Positions 43,795 through 54,200 of a stretch of 64,000 bases of DNA are shown piece after piece. This DNA comes from Aromatoleum diolicum (lineage in GTDB: Bacteria > Pseudomonadota > Gammaproteobacteria > Burkholderiales > Rhodocyclaceae). The translations under genes were made by a program, and so were the position numbers. The notes beneath the pieces are model-generated. The model worked only from the letters and a program-made list of their open reading frames with translations, did no database searches and was not told the origin of the DNA. The first letter of the stretch is position 1. Each line of letters begins with the position of its first letter. The stretch covers positions 44,241 to 108,240 of the forward strand of contig NZ_WTVQ01000016.1 in the NCBI RefSeq assembly GCF_012910955.1, in the 5' to 3' direction.

Positions 43795-45753
43795 ATGACT
43801 ACCAAACGCGAATTCCTGAGAATCAGTACGCTGGCGGGCGCGGGGACTTTCCTCTTCACCAAGTTCGGGTTCATCCGGCGTGCCTTTGCCGCGATACCGG
43901 GTGGCACGCTGGATCCCGCTTTAATCACGAAATACGCCATGCCATTGGTCATCCCGCCGGCGATGCCCAAAACAAGCAGCGGGCGAGTCGACTACTATGA
44001 GATCGCTGTCCGGCAGTTCCAGCAGCAGATCCTGCCTACCCCCCTGCCCCGTACGACGGTATGGAGTTACGGCTCGGCCAACCACCCGGATACGTTCAAT
44101 TACCCGGCCTTCACCATCGAAGCCAGGTACGGCAGGCCGGTCCGGGTCAAGTGGATCAACGACCTGAAAGACGCCGACGGGAACTTCCTTCCCCACCTCC
44201 TGGCGGTGGATCCGACGCTCCATTGGGCTAACCCGCCGGGCGGCGCCGCGGGCCGGGACATGCGCCCGAGCTTCGCGCGTACCCCGGGGCCCTATACCGG
44301 CCCGGTCCCGATCGTGACCCATCTGCACGGGGGGCACAGCGCCCAGGAAAGCGACGGCTATGCCGAGGCCTGGTACCTGCCTGCGGCGAACGACATCCCC
44401 GCGGGCTTCGCCAACGAGGGCACGTGGTACGAGTCCTTCAAGAGCGAGTTCTCCAGCAAGTTCGGCGAGGTCTGGGAGCCTGGCACGGCGACGTTCCAAT
44501 ATGAGAACGATCAGCGGGCGAGCACGTTCTGGTATCACGACCATACGCTGGGCATGACCCGCCTGAACGTCTATGCGGGACCCGCCGGGTTCTATCTCCT
44601 GCGCCGCGGGCCGGGCGATCTGCCGGACCCGGTTCTCCCCGGTCCGGCCCCGGAGGTGGGGGCCGACCCCTTCGGGAGATTCTATGAGGTTCCCATCGCG
44701 ATCCAGGACCGCTCCTTCAACGCGGACGGCTCACTGTTTTACCCGAGTACCCGCGAGTTCTTCGACGGCTTCGCGGGGCCCTATATCCCGGTCAGCGATG
44801 TCCCGCCGATGTGGAACCCGGAGTTCTTCGGCAACACCATGGTGGTCAACGGGCGCACCTGGCCCCATCTGGAGATCGAGCCACGCCGCTACCGCTTCCG
44901 CGTCCTGAATGGCTGCAACTCGCGCTTCCTGATCCTGAAAATCGTCACCGACCCGTCTGCAACGCGGCCGGCGACTGCGGCGCGCCCGTTCTGGCAGATT
45001 GGCGTCGCGGGCGGGTTCCTGCCCGCGCCGGTCGAGATCGATTACCTCCTGATGGCCCCCTCCGACCGGGCCGACGTCATCGTCGACTTCACTGGCCTCT
45101 CGGTCGGTACCGAGTTCCACCTCATCAACGAGGGCCCCGACGAGCCCTTCGGCGGCGGCACGCCAGGCACGGATTTCGACGCAGCGGATCCCGACACGAC
45201 CGGTCAAGTCATGAAATTCGTGGTGGTGCCGCTAAGCAGCAAGGACAACAGCCAGGATCCCGCACGGCTGACCTTGCCGGCATTCAGGCCGCTTGGCCCG
45301 GCAAGCACGACACGGAAGGTGTCGCTCAACGAAAAAGCCAGTGCCTTCCCCGGATTTGACGGCCCCGTCGAAGCGGAGCTGGGCACGCTCGACAGCGCCG
45401 GCAATCCGGTCCCGGGGGATTGGGACGATGCGATCACCGAGAACCCGGCGCTCGGTTCGATCGAGATCTGGGAGATCTACAACTTCACCGAGGATGCGCA
45501 CCCCATTCACATTCACGAGGTGCAGTTCCAGGTGCTGAATCGCCAGCCGATCGAGGACGGTGAGGCCCGCTCGCCGGAGAACTGGGAGACGGGCTTCCAG
45601 GACTCAGTCATCGCCTATCCGGGCGAGATCACGCGAATCAAAGCCCTGTTCAATCTGCCTGGCCTCTACGTCTGGCATTGCCACATCGTCGAGCACGAGG
45701 ACAATGAGATGATGCGCCCGTACTTCATCGGCCCGAATCCGCCGACGACTTGA
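43795..45753 (+). CDS. Multicopper oxidase (CotA/bilirubin-oxidase-like)
   Basis: A 652-residue three-cupredoxin-domain oxidase. Copper-binding motifs are HLHGGHS, FWYHDHTLGMTR, HPIHIHEVQFQVL and the T1/T2/T3 motif HCHIVEHEDNEMM, where Met follows the last His-rich block. The N-terminus TKREFLRISTLAGAGTFLFTKFGF resembles a Tat signal with KR replacing RR, so periplasmic export is likely. It oxidises phenols or metals (Mn, Cu) with O2 as acceptor; the substrate is not determined. The ATG at 43795 has AGGAG upstream. It has no functional tie to the CRISPR array it follows. Confidence 0.9.
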   Translation: MTTKREFLRISTLAGAGTFLFTKFGFIRRAFAAIPGGTLDPALITKYAMPLVIPPAMPKTSSGRVDYYEIAVRQFQQQILPTPLPRTTVWSYGSANHPDTFNYPAFTIEARYGRPVRVKWINDLKDADGNFLPHLLAVDPTLHWANPPGGAAGRDMRPSFARTPGPYTGPVPIVTHLHGGHSAQESDGYAEAWYLPAANDIPAGFANEGTWYESFKSEFSSKFGEVWEPGTATFQYENDQRASTFWYHDHTLGMTRLNVYAGPAGFYLLRRGPGDLPDPVLPGPAPEVGADPFGRFYEVPIAIQDRSFNADGSLFYPSTREFFDGFAGPYIPVSDVPPMWNPEFFGNTMVVNGRTWPHLEIEPRRYRFRVLNGCNSRFLILKIVTDPSATRPATAARPFWQIGVAGGFLPAPVEIDYLLMAPSDRADVIVDFTGLSVGTEFHLINEGPDEPFGGGTPGTDFDAADPDTTGQVMKFVVVPLSSKDNSQDPARLTLPAFRPLGPASTTRKVSLNEKASAFPGFDGPVEAELGTLDSAGNPVPGDWDDAITENPALGSIEIWEIYNFTEDAHPIHIHEVQFQVLNRQPIEDGEARSPENWETGFQDSVIAYPGEITRIKALFNLPGLYVWHCHIVEHEDNEMMRPYFIGPNPPTT

Positions 45754-45834
45754 TCGATGCGATGAAATTGGCCACGCTTCGGAGCGGCCGACAGGTAGCT
45801 CTCGCATACCCGGTGGGGACGCCGCCCGCTGTTT

Positions 45835-46383
45835 CTACTGTGGCCCTGGGGGCACTACCCCGCGCGGCGCGGCGCAGTGCGCGGATAGCCAACGCGCATC
45901 GGTTTCGATCTTCAAGTCACCGCTAGTAGACTTCATATTGACGCGCGTCGTGAAGTGCTCCGGGCCGTCGACCCGCGCGTTGAAGTCGCCGCTGGCGTCC
46001 GGCTGCGTGCAGCTCAGGCGCCCGGTCACCGTGTTGCCGGTTTTCACGACATTGCCCAGCGTGCAGTTGCCCTCGATTTTGCCGGAGTAGATGTTGTCCT
46101 GCTTCGCCTGTTCCGGGCTGATGCAGCTGCGCACCGCGCCGTCATTACCCAGGCTCACGCCGCGCGCCGCCATCTGCTGCTCCATCATGCGGCGCATGTC
46201 CGGGGGCAGGTTCTTCAGGTGCTGCTGCATCTGCGCCATCTGCGACGACATGTCGGGCAGGCCGGCAATGCTCATCCGCGTCGAGCGAAATTCCCACAGC
46301 CCCGGCCGGAGGTCAGCCGCGTGCCCGACTGCGCTCATGCACAGCGCCGCCATACCAAAAACCAGGGATCGTGCACGATTCAT
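45835..46383 (-). CDS. DUF3617 domain-containing periplasmic protein
   Basis: A 182-residue exported protein. The signal peptide is MNRARSLVFGMAALCMSAVGHAAD, then the DUF3617 pattern (LRPGLWEFRSTRMSIAGLPDM, two spaced cysteines, GNVVKTGNTVTGRLSC). The family is common in proteobacteria and has no known role. The Met-rich middle (MSSQMAQMQQHLKNLPPDMRRMMEQQM) might bind metal, but that is a guess. The ATG at 46383 is preferred over the upstream in-frame start because it gives a complete signal peptide. It converges on the multicopper oxidase gene. Confidence 0.82.
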   Translation of the reverse strand: MNRARSLVFGMAALCMSAVGHAADLRPGLWEFRSTRMSIAGLPDMSSQMAQMQQHLKNLPPDMRRMMEQQMAARGVSLGNDGAVRSCISPEQAKQDNIYSGKIEGNCTLGNVVKTGNTVTGRLSCTQPDASGDFNARVDGPEHFTTRVNMKSTSGDLKIETDARWLSAHCAAPRGVVPPGPQ

Positions 46384-46557
46384 GATCAGCCTCCTTCCAA
46401 AATCTCTCTTTTGACAGGCCGCATGCGGCGCCAGCTTCATTAAGCAAGCTTATGCGATGCGTCGCGGCGCTCCTGCAGGCGTTCGAGAGCTCGCCCCACA
46501 AGTTGAGCGACTGTAGTGCATGGCAGGGGAATACTGCGCCTGGCCGGAGCCCCTTCC

Positions 46558-47196
46558 CTACTTCAAACTCGCCAGATACTGCACCACCGACTCGATGTTC
46601 TGCTCGCCGAGTTGGGTGACCGCTGCGCTCATTTCGCTGTTGGTGCGCTCGCCGGTCCTGGTGAGGTAGCGCTTCAGGCTCAACCGCAGGTAATCGACCT
46701 GCTGGCCGGCCAGGCGCGCGAAGCTTTCGCTGCCGTGGGCGTCGTTCTGGTGGCATGAAACGCACAGGCGTTTGTAGTGTTCTGCGCCGCCGGCAGCCGC
46801 GGGGCCTCGCGTGGCAACCGACGCGGCGGGGACAGCATTGCCATAGAACATGGCGATGGCGGCCTTTTCTCGGTCACCGAGGACTTTCATCAGGCCCTGC
46901 ATGAATTCGTTGCGGCGCTTGCCGGTGAGGAAGGCGTCGATCTGACTGACGATGTAGGCGGGATTCTGGGCGGCGAGGTTGGGTACCTCGGGAAAGCGGG
47001 CGATGCCTTTTTCACCGTGGCAGTTCTTGCAGAAGAAGGCGGCAGAATCGCCTTCGCGGATCAGCGCCGCGCGCGTGGCCGGATCGGCTGCGGCCTTCTT
47101 GAGCAGACCCTGCACGGCCTCGGGTCCGGCGGACGCGGTGTTGCAGAACACGGCCAGCAAGGCCGCGGCAATGGCCAGGCGGCCTGTCCAATTCAT
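46558..47196 (-). CDS. Diheme cytochrome c (c4-like)
   Basis: A 212-residue periplasmic cytochrome with a signal peptide (MNWTGRLAIAAALLAVFCNTASA). Two heme-binding sites are visible: CKNCH (about 58-62) and CVSCH in the second half, with Met-containing segments downstream of each (RNEFMQGLM and NSEMSAAV) as probable axial ligands. Two similar class I domains are typical of cytochrome c4, which shuttles electrons to terminal oxidases. The ATG at 47196 is chosen for the signal peptide. Confidence 0.9.
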   Translation of the reverse strand: MNWTGRLAIAAALLAVFCNTASAGPEAVQGLLKKAAADPATRAALIREGDSAAFFCKNCHGEKGIARFPEVPNLAAQNPAYIVSQIDAFLTGKRRNEFMQGLMKVLGDREKAAIAMFYGNAVPAASVATRGPAAAGGAEHYKRLCVSCHQNDAHGSESFARLAGQQVDYLRLSLKRYLTRTGERTNSEMSAAVTQLGEQNIESVVQYLASLK

Positions 47197-47307
47197 GATG
47201 TGTTCCCTGCGGAGTAATCGCACGCCAGCGCATTTAGCCTTGGCGTATGTGCGCCGCATTTTAGCATCGCCCCGGTACTGCGCAGGCGCACGCATGCGAT
47301 GCGGCAG

Positions 47308-48360
47308 TCAGACAAAAACCGGCTCCGGTTCGAGCGCCACGCCGAAGCGTGCGATGACGTCGGACTGGATGGCGTGCGCGATGCGCTGCACGTCGGCACC
47401 GGTGGCACCGCCGCGATTGACGAGAACCAGCGCCTGCTGCTCATAGGCGCCAACCGGACCGAGATTGCGCCCCTTCCAGCCGCAGCGATCGATGAGCCAG
47501 CCGGCAGCGAGCTTGAAGTGGCCGTCGGACTGCGGGTAGCGCGGCAGGTCCGGGTGGGCGGCGTCGAGCCGCGCGAGCGTGGCGGCGTCGACGACCGGAT
47601 TCTTGAAGAAGCTGCCGGCGTTGCCGATGCGTGCGGGATCGGGGAGCTTGCGTTCGCGGATGGCGATGATGGCGTCCGAAACGTCGACCGGCGTGGGGGG
47701 TTCGACGCCACGAGCGGCGAGCTCGCGCGCGACGTCCGCATAGGCGGTGACCGGCTGCCAGCGCTTCGGCAGACGGAAGGTGACGGCGGTGATCAGCACC
47801 TGCCCGGCCAGCGCCTGCTTGAAAATGCTGTCGCGATAGGCGAAGCGGCAGTCGGACGCGCCAAGCTGCAGCAGGTCGCCGGTTTCGAGCGACACGGCCT
47901 GCAGGCCGTGGAAGCGTTCGGCGACTTCGAGCCCGTAGGCGCCGATGTTCTGCACCGGCGCAGCGCCGACGGTGCCGGGAATCAGCGACAGGTTCTCCAG
48001 TCCGGGCCAGCCCTGCGCGAGGGTCCAGCGCACGAAGTCGTGCCAGGCTTCGCCGGCGCCGGCTTCGACATACCACGCCGCCTCGTCCTCGCCGACGAGG
48101 CGCCGGCCGGCAATCTCGACCTTGAGCACCAGACCGGGGAAGTCCCGCGTCAACACGATATTGCTGCCGCCGCCGAGGATCAGGCGCGGCGTATCGGCCC
48201 AGTCCGGGCGGGCGATCAGTGCGGCGATCTGTGCCGCGTCGTCGATGACCGCCAGAAGCGCGGCATATGCAGGCAGGCCGAAGGTGTTGAAGGGGCGCAG
48301 ATCGGCTGCCCTGCGGATCGTCGGCGGCGCCGCTGCGGCGGCGGAAAGCTCATTCGGCAC
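47308..48360 (-). CDS. murB: UDP-N-acetylenolpyruvoylglucosamine reductase
   Basis: A peptidoglycan precursor enzyme of about 350 residues, type I MurB; FAD-dependent reduction gives UDP-MurNAc. It has [10 protein letters not shown], the FAD-binding [34 protein letters not shown] and the C-terminal catalytic block NAGSFFKNP, with Ser as acid, ending near [18 protein letters not shown]. The start is uncertain. GTG at 48360 gives a sensible N-terminus; ATG at 48432 would overlap the upstream PACE gene by 83 bp. Confidence 0.93.
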   Translation of the reverse strand: MPNELSAAAAAPPTIRRAADLRPFNTFGLPAYAALLAVIDDAAQIAALIARPDWADTPRLILGGGSNIVLTRDFPGLVLKVEIAGRRLVGEDEAAWYVEAGAGEAWHDFVRWTLAQGWPGLENLSLIPGTVGAAPVQNIGAYGLEVAERFHGLQAVSLETGDLLQLGASDCRFAYRDSIFKQALAGQVLITAVTFRLPKRWQPVTAYADVARELAARGVEPPTPVDVSDAIIAIRERKLPDPARIGNAGSFFKNPVVDAATLARLDAAHPDLPRYPQSDGHFKLAAGWLIDRCGWKGRNLGPVGAYEQQALVLVNRGGATGADVQRIAHAIQSDVIARFGVALEPEPVFV

Positions 48361-48820
48361 GGGCAAGGGTCTCGCAGCCGGTCGGGTCGATGGGGAAGAT
48401 GCGGTCGTAGCCGAGATTGAAGACGAAGGCATAGAGTACGTAAGCGGAGGCCAGCCCGAGGTCGGCGACCAGCGCTTCGAGCCAGCCCATGCCGGTCCAC
48501 GCCATGATCACCGGCAGGCTCATCAGCAGCAGGCCGCCCTCGAAGCCGACGGCGTGCAGGGCGCGCATGCGGTACGGCCGGCGATCGGCCGTGCGGCCGG
48601 TGATACGGCCTTCGACCCAGTCGAAACAGGTGTTGTAGGTGCCGTTCCAGATGGCCGCGATCAGAGCGACCAGCGCCAGCAGACCGATAGAATCGGCGAT
48701 CGCCACGCCGCTGAGCCACGCAAACGGCGGCGTGATCAGGACCAGCCCGCCGAGCTCGAACAGGAGGATCTGGCGGACACGGTCCCAGAACGAGCGCAGC
48801 TTGGGGTGGTGGACGGACAC
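48350..48820 (-). CDS. PACE-family efflux transporter (AceI-like)
   Basis: A 156-residue inner-membrane protein with four hydrophobic segments arranged as two bacterial transmembrane pair domains. The conserved Glu lies in helix 1 ([19 protein letters not shown]), followed by the tandem pair motifs [15 protein letters not shown] and [16 protein letters not shown] pumps export chlorhexidine, acriflavine or polyamine-like compounds. It slightly overlaps the murB start. Confidence 0.88.
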   Translation of the reverse strand: MSVHHPKLRSFWDRVRQILLFELGGLVLITPPFAWLSGVAIADSIGLLALVALIAAIWNGTYNTCFDWVEGRITGRTADRRPYRMRALHAVGFEGGLLLMSLPVIMAWTGMGWLEALVADLGLASAYVLYAFVFNLGYDRIFPIDPTGCETLARAE

Positions 48821-48922
48821 GGGAGGCGGAATTTCAAGGCAGGGCAGGCAAAGATAGAACCTCCCCTCGCCAAAAGCAACCGCTGCACTGCAACATCCTA
48901 GCTACGGAGCGAGAGATTGCCA

Positions 48923-48970
48923 CCCCGCGCGATCAATTGTCGGGATGGCACCATCTCGGGCCGCGCGGGG
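48923..48970 (-). terminator. Possible terminator hairpin after the DUF6600 gene
   Basis: Arms CCCCGCGCG (48923-48931) and CGCGCGGGG (48962-48970) enclose a smaller dyad GATGG-CA-CCATC. It starts 20 nt downstream of the minus-strand gene's stop. The long loop and lack of a T-run make this uncertain. Confidence 0.35.
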
Positions 48971-48989
48971 ACTCGCCCTCGCGGCCGGA

Positions 48990-51062
48990 TTACTGCGCGG
49001 GCTGGTCGGACTGCTGTTGCTGGGCGCGCTTGCGCATCTGCTCCCATTGACCGCGCGGCTCGCGCTCTTCCCGCGGCGGCTCGCGACGCGACTGCTGTTG
49101 CTGTTCGCGCGCCGCACGCTCCTGCTGACGCTGCTGCGCCTGCGCCTGCTCCTGAGCCTCCATCTGGCGCCGGCGTTCGTCGAGCTGCATGCGCTGGTTC
49201 CGTTGTTCCAGCTCGCGCCGCTGGTCGAGCTGCTGGCGTTCCTGCAGCGCCCGCAGTTGCGAGCGCTTGCGCTCCTCCTGCGCCTGCTGCTGTTGCTGTT
49301 GTTCCTGACGCTGCATTGCCTCACGTTGCGCCCGCTCCAGGCGCTCCTGCACCGTCTGCCGGCGTCCCTGTTCCTGCTGCAGTTGTTGCTCCTGCTCCTG
49401 ACGCTGCCTGCCCTCACGCTGCGCCCGCTCCAGGCGCTCCGGCACGGCTTGCCGGCGCCCTTGTTCCTGCTGCAGTTGCTGCTCCTGCTCCTGACGCTGC
49501 CTGCCCTCACGCTGCGCCCGCTCCAGGCGCTCCGGCACGGCTTGCCGGGCCCCTTGTTCCTGTTGCAGTTGCTGCTCCTGTTCCTGGCGCTGCCTGCCCT
49601 CGCGCTGGGTCCGCTCCATGCGCTCCTGCAGTACCGGACGCCCGCGCTCCTGGCCCTGCTCACGTTCGGCCTCGCGGCGACGCGCGTCGTCGCGGAAACG
49701 CTGCCAATCGCTGCCCGACTCTTCAGCGCGGCGCGGCGACTCGGGCTGGCCGAACAGCGGCCGCGCGGCATCCCCGCCGTCGCGTCTTTGCACCGTCGGG
49801 CGCCCTTCCAGTTGCTGCACGCGATGGCGGCGACGATCCGGGTCACGGGTGATGAAGCGCGGCGGCCTGATGACCTCGTCCGACACGCGGGTGACGGCGT
49901 CGCGCTGGTCGCGGAACGCGTGACGCACCCGATCCGGCGCCCTCACCACGCGATTGATTTCGGTGACGTTGGTGACATGCGTGATGTTGACCTGCCGAAC
50001 GTAGGTCGAACTATGGCGATAGCGCGGCACATAGACTTCGCGCGGCGCCAGCGGGAACCAGCTGACATCCGGGAATCGGCCCGCCGAGAAGCTGATGTTC
50101 ACCCCCGGCGTGCCGACCCAGGCCACCAGCGCGGGCGCATAGACCGGGCGCGCGATGTAGCGGCCCGGCACCCACGCCCACGAGCTGCGGATCTGCACCC
50201 AGCGGCCATAGTGGAAGGGTGCGAAGCCCCACGGCGAGTCGTCCACCCAGGTCCAGCCCCAGGGCACCACCCACACCCAGCGCCCGTAGCGATACGGCGC
50301 CCATCCGTAGGGCACGCTGCGCGGGAACCACACCGGACCGTAGTCGTCGTATTCGCGCCAGTCGCCATGCTCATAGAGGTCTTCCGCACCGGTCATCTCG
50401 GGCGAAACGTAGCGCTGGCGCCCCAGTCGGTCGTCACGCTCGTCGCGTGCCAGCGACCAGTCGGAAAAATCGTCGTCGTCCGGACGATCCCAGCGGACTT
50501 CATCGCGGCCATCCGTCGGGATCTCCGCCCGGCGCCCATCGCTCACGCTGACGTCACGGCCGTCGCCACGGAAGTCGACGTGACCACGATAATTGCTGAC
50601 GCGAGTGAGGGAGTCGAGGTAATCGATGCGGTACTGGCCCGGTTCGGTGGGCACCGCAAGGCCGTCGCGCGTCTCGACCTCGATTGCCGCCTCGGGATCC
50701 GCGCTGCGCACCCGCATCGCAACGCTGCCGTCGTGAAGACGCACGCGGATGCGCTCGTCGTCAAGCCGGAGGATCTCCAGCGAGGTGTCCTCGGCCAGGC
50801 GCAACACGCTGGAACCGATGCGGATTTCGGCACGGCTGTCGGACTCGGTGGCGAGCTCGTCGCCGGTGGTGAGCGGCAAATTCACGCTCGCGCTTTCCCA
50901 CTGCTGGCTGCCGTCACGGCGCAATGCGAGTTCGCCGTCGATCACGGAAAGGCGCCCCACCCGCGTGGGGGGATCCGCCCAAACAGCGCTCGCACCCAAC
51001 ATCGTGAGGACGAGCGGCAGTGCAATCAGCAGTCGCAGGCTACGCATCAACTCGCGGACCAT
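48990..51062 (-). CDS. DUF6600/FecR-domain exported protein with Q/R-rich repeat tail
   Basis: A 690-residue secreted or envelope protein. After a signal peptide (LRLLIALPLVLTMLGASAVWA) comes a FecR-like domain (RVGRLSVIDGELALRRDG, TGDELATESDSRAEIRIGSSVLRL). The DUF6600 region follows (YGPVWFPRSVPYGWAPYRYGRWVWVVPWGWTWVDDSPWGFAPFHYGRW). The last about 250 residues are a charged Q/R/E-rich coiled coil with 31-residue tandem repeats. The ATG at 51062 has GGAG 10 nt upstream; ATG 51047 is an alternative. Function is unknown; binding to cell wall or other polymers is possible. Confidence 0.82.
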   Translation of the reverse strand: MVRELMRSLRLLIALPLVLTMLGASAVWADPPTRVGRLSVIDGELALRRDGSQQWESASVNLPLTTGDELATESDSRAEIRIGSSVLRLAEDTSLEILRLDDERIRVRLHDGSVAMRVRSADPEAAIEVETRDGLAVPTEPGQYRIDYLDSLTRVSNYRGHVDFRGDGRDVSVSDGRRAEIPTDGRDEVRWDRPDDDDFSDWSLARDERDDRLGRQRYVSPEMTGAEDLYEHGDWREYDDYGPVWFPRSVPYGWAPYRYGRWVWVVPWGWTWVDDSPWGFAPFHYGRWVQIRSSWAWVPGRYIARPVYAPALVAWVGTPGVNISFSAGRFPDVSWFPLAPREVYVPRYRHSSTYVRQVNITHVTNVTEINRVVRAPDRVRHAFRDQRDAVTRVSDEVIRPPRFITRDPDRRRHRVQQLEGRPTVQRRDGGDAARPLFGQPESPRRAEESGSDWQRFRDDARRREAEREQGQERGRPVLQERMERTQREGRQRQEQEQQLQQEQGARQAVPERLERAQREGRQRQEQEQQLQQEQGRRQAVPERLERAQREGRQRQEQEQQLQQEQGRRQTVQERLERAQREAMQRQEQQQQQQAQEERKRSQLRALQERQQLDQRRELEQRNQRMQLDERRRQMEAQEQAQAQQRQQERAAREQQQQSRREPPREEREPRGQWEQMRKRAQQQQSDQPAQ
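49328..49626 (-). repeat. 93-bp tandem coding repeats in the DUF6600 gene
   Basis: A 93-bp unit recurs at 49328, 49421, 49514 and 49607 (same phase), encoding units like ERLERAQREGRQRQEQEQQL plus a short QQEQGRRQAVP tail. The nearly identical copies suggest recent slippage or recombination, so copy number may vary between strains. Confidence 0.85.
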
Positions 51063-51236
51063 CTCGGTGGTACTCCGGTCAAACCCCAACGGGGCGGGCA
51101 GGCATCCCTCGGGCGGGCACCGGATCGGCGCATGCAAGAGGACGTCCTGTGAAGATCAACGGACGTGCGCCGCAGGTGCTGACGCTTCACACAATTATTT
51201 TCAAATCCGATGCCACGCGCTTTTTTGACAGCGCGC

Positions 51237-54200
51237 TCAGCGTGGCGTTGCGCCATCGTTTTCCGCGGCAGGCGGGGCGACCGGGTCGGTCGGCGGATTG
51301 GCAGGCGACTCCGTCTCGGCGCTTCCGCCGCCGCTCGCCGCGACGCCCGGCTCAACCGCAGGCTCCCCTACCGGCTCCTCCGCGGGTGCCAGCACCGGCT
51401 CGGGTTCCGGCGCCGGTTGGCGCAGGTAGGGAATGAGGGTCGGCGCCATCGATTTGAGGATCTGTACCGGCAGCCCCGAGGTAAAGCGGAACGACGCCGC
51501 GTCCGACCCGATCACGTACGCGGTCAGAGTGCCGAAGTAGCGCGGGCCGAGGTAGAACACGAAGGTCGCCGTGCGATTCAGCGCAATGGCGCCACGTACC
51601 TGCCCGCGCGCGCCGGAAATGACGATGCGATTGTCACCGGTACCCGTCTTGCCGCCGACCGCCAGCGGCGTGCCGTCGGCGGCGGCGAACGCGCCGGCGA
51701 GGCGCCGTGCGGTACCGCCTTCGACCACTTCGGACAGGGCGTTGCGCAGGGCGGTGGCCACTTCCGGCGCCATGACCCGTTCGCCGGCGCGGGCGCGACG
51801 CGCCAGCACCGTTTCGTACGGCGTGCCCGCGGCAAAATGCAGCCGGTCGACGCGTGCGGTCGGCAGGCGCACTCCGTCATTGACGATGATCCCCATCAGT
51901 TCGGCCAGCGCCGCGGGACGATCGCCGGCGCTGCCGAGCGCGGTCGCGAGCGACGGCACCAGGCGGTTGAACGGATAGCCGAGACGCGCCCAGCGCCGGT
52001 GAATCTCGAGAAAGGCTTCGACTTCGAGAATCGTGTAGATGCGCTGGTCCTGCGCGCCCTTGGCGTGGGTGCGGAACAGCCAGCGGTACACGGCCTGGCG
52101 CTCCTCCTTGCTGGCCTCCACGGCATCGGTATAGCTCGCGCCGGGATTGGCGGCGAGATAACCGGCCAGCCACAATTCCAGCGGATGCACGCGCGCGATG
52201 TAGCCTTGGTCGGGCAGATCGAAGCTGCCCGGGGCATATCGCCGGAACATCGCCGCCAGGCGCTCGTCACTGAGATCACTGCCCGGCAGGCGCTCGTCGA
52301 TGAAGGCCGCGAATGCCTTCTGATCGGCATGCGGGTTCAAATAGCGGAACGCGGCCGCGAGCCGGTCGGCGCTCGGACGCAGGCCATCGAGGAAGGCCGC
52401 ACGGATATCGTCCGGGCTCTGCCCCTGGTACTTGCGCCAGAAGCGCCGCAGGAACACCTGCCCCTCGCGGTCGGCAAACTTGGCGAGGTACTCGTCGCGC
52501 CGCGGATCTCCGTCGTCCTCGAGCAGCTTGGCGGTGCTGCCCGGCACCTGGTACATCGTGTGCCGCACCACCTCGCGCATCAGGCGAACGAAGGGCAGGT
52601 TGATCGACGCCTGCAGCGCCTCGCGGATCGTCGGGATGCGGTCGTTGTCTTCCTTGCGGAAATTGTTGAAGGTATGCAGCCCGCCACCGGTGAAGAAGGC
52701 TTCGCCGGGGCCGGCCGAGAAGCGGCGTTCGAGTGCGGCATCGAGCATCTCCGGCAGCTTGCGATCCGGGCTGCGGATCAGGTAGTCCAGCGCCCAGCGG
52801 GAGAGCGCGTCGTGTCGGTCGACCGGCGTCTCGCGCAGCGCCTGCACGGTCTGACCGGCGAAGCGCTGGTGCAACTCGGCAACGAGCTCCAGATAGGTCG
52901 CGAGAACCCGCAGCTTCGCGGTGGAACCCAGCTCGAGCTTGCTGCCCTCGTTGATGTCGAGCGGCTGGTCGGTGGTGTCAGTCTGCACCCGCACGCGATT
53001 GCCGCCCGCGGTGCGCTCGAACAGCGTGAAGCTGTAGTGCACTTTGTTGAGCTGGGCAGGCGTCAGCAGGCGTTCGCCGATCACGCCGCTGGCACGCGCG
53101 AAGTCGGGATCGGAGAGACGTCCGAGATAGTCGCTGACCACATTCTGCAGTTTGCGATCGAGTGTCGCCGACGCACGCAGGTCGAGACGGTCGAGATCGT
53201 ACAGCGACACATCCAGCATGCCGGCGATACGCGTGCGCATCAGCGTCGCCCCCTTGTCGGCATCGGCCGGCACCCGCGCGGGGTCGGTCGCGGGATCGCG
53301 GAACACCAGTTCGCTCTTGAGCGCCGCGTCGCGCAGAGCCGGCCCGATCAGGCCGCCCTCGGCCAGCACGCGCAGATGGGCGTCCGCGAGCCGCGACAGG
53401 TCGTCGCGCCCGCGCCCGAGATAGTGCGAGGGACGGCGGTGCGCAATCATCAGTGCCAGCACCTGGCGCAGCGCCAAGCCCTGCTGGGCAAGCATCTCGC
53501 CCGTTGCCTCGTCGGCGGCCAGCAGGCGGTTGGCGCGTGCGAAATCGGCGCCAAACCAGACCCACAGTCCGTCACCCAGGCCATGCACTTCGCCATACAC
53601 CGGCGCCGCCGACAGCGGCACGGTGTTGAGGTAGTCGAGCACCAGGGTGCGCCGCACCGGCAGGGTCTCCGCGCCATCGCGATAGGCGCGAACGCTGGCC
53701 GACACCATCTGGCGCAGCTTCTCGCTGGGCGAATGCGTCACGCCATCCGGTGAATGGCGGTACTTCTCGATCTGCGTCGCCAGCGTGCTGCCGCCCGGGG
53801 TATTGAGATCCTCATCGACCACCTTGACGAGTTGTGCGAACACCGCGCGGCCGAAGCGCGCCCAATCCACCGCCGGGTTCAGATCCGGCCGCTCGGTGTC
53901 GAGCAGGTCACGGTTCTCGATGAACAACAGGCTTTCCACAACGCGCGAAGGGATCTGCTCGAAGGTGGCGTAGTGGTGCAGCGGATAGCGGGTTTCGTAC
54001 AGGGATTCGTCATGTGCATCGCGCACGTCGAGACCGGCCCGCGTCTTCTCGCGATACGACGGGAAATATCCCCGTGCGGTGTAATCGAGCAGGGCATCGG
54101 CAAAGCGCACCTGGCTTTCCACGGCAAAGTCGCGTGTCCCCAGACGCTCGACGAAATGCGGCAGGCGGGTGTAGCCCAGGCGCTCATCGAAGGGCCCGTG

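Noticed and set aside
48945..51152. A leucine-rich 735-codon plus-strand frame
   Set aside because: It is the reverse of the Q/R/E-rich tail of the DUF6600 protein. The apparent membrane helices come from CTG/CTC complementing CAG/GAG codons.
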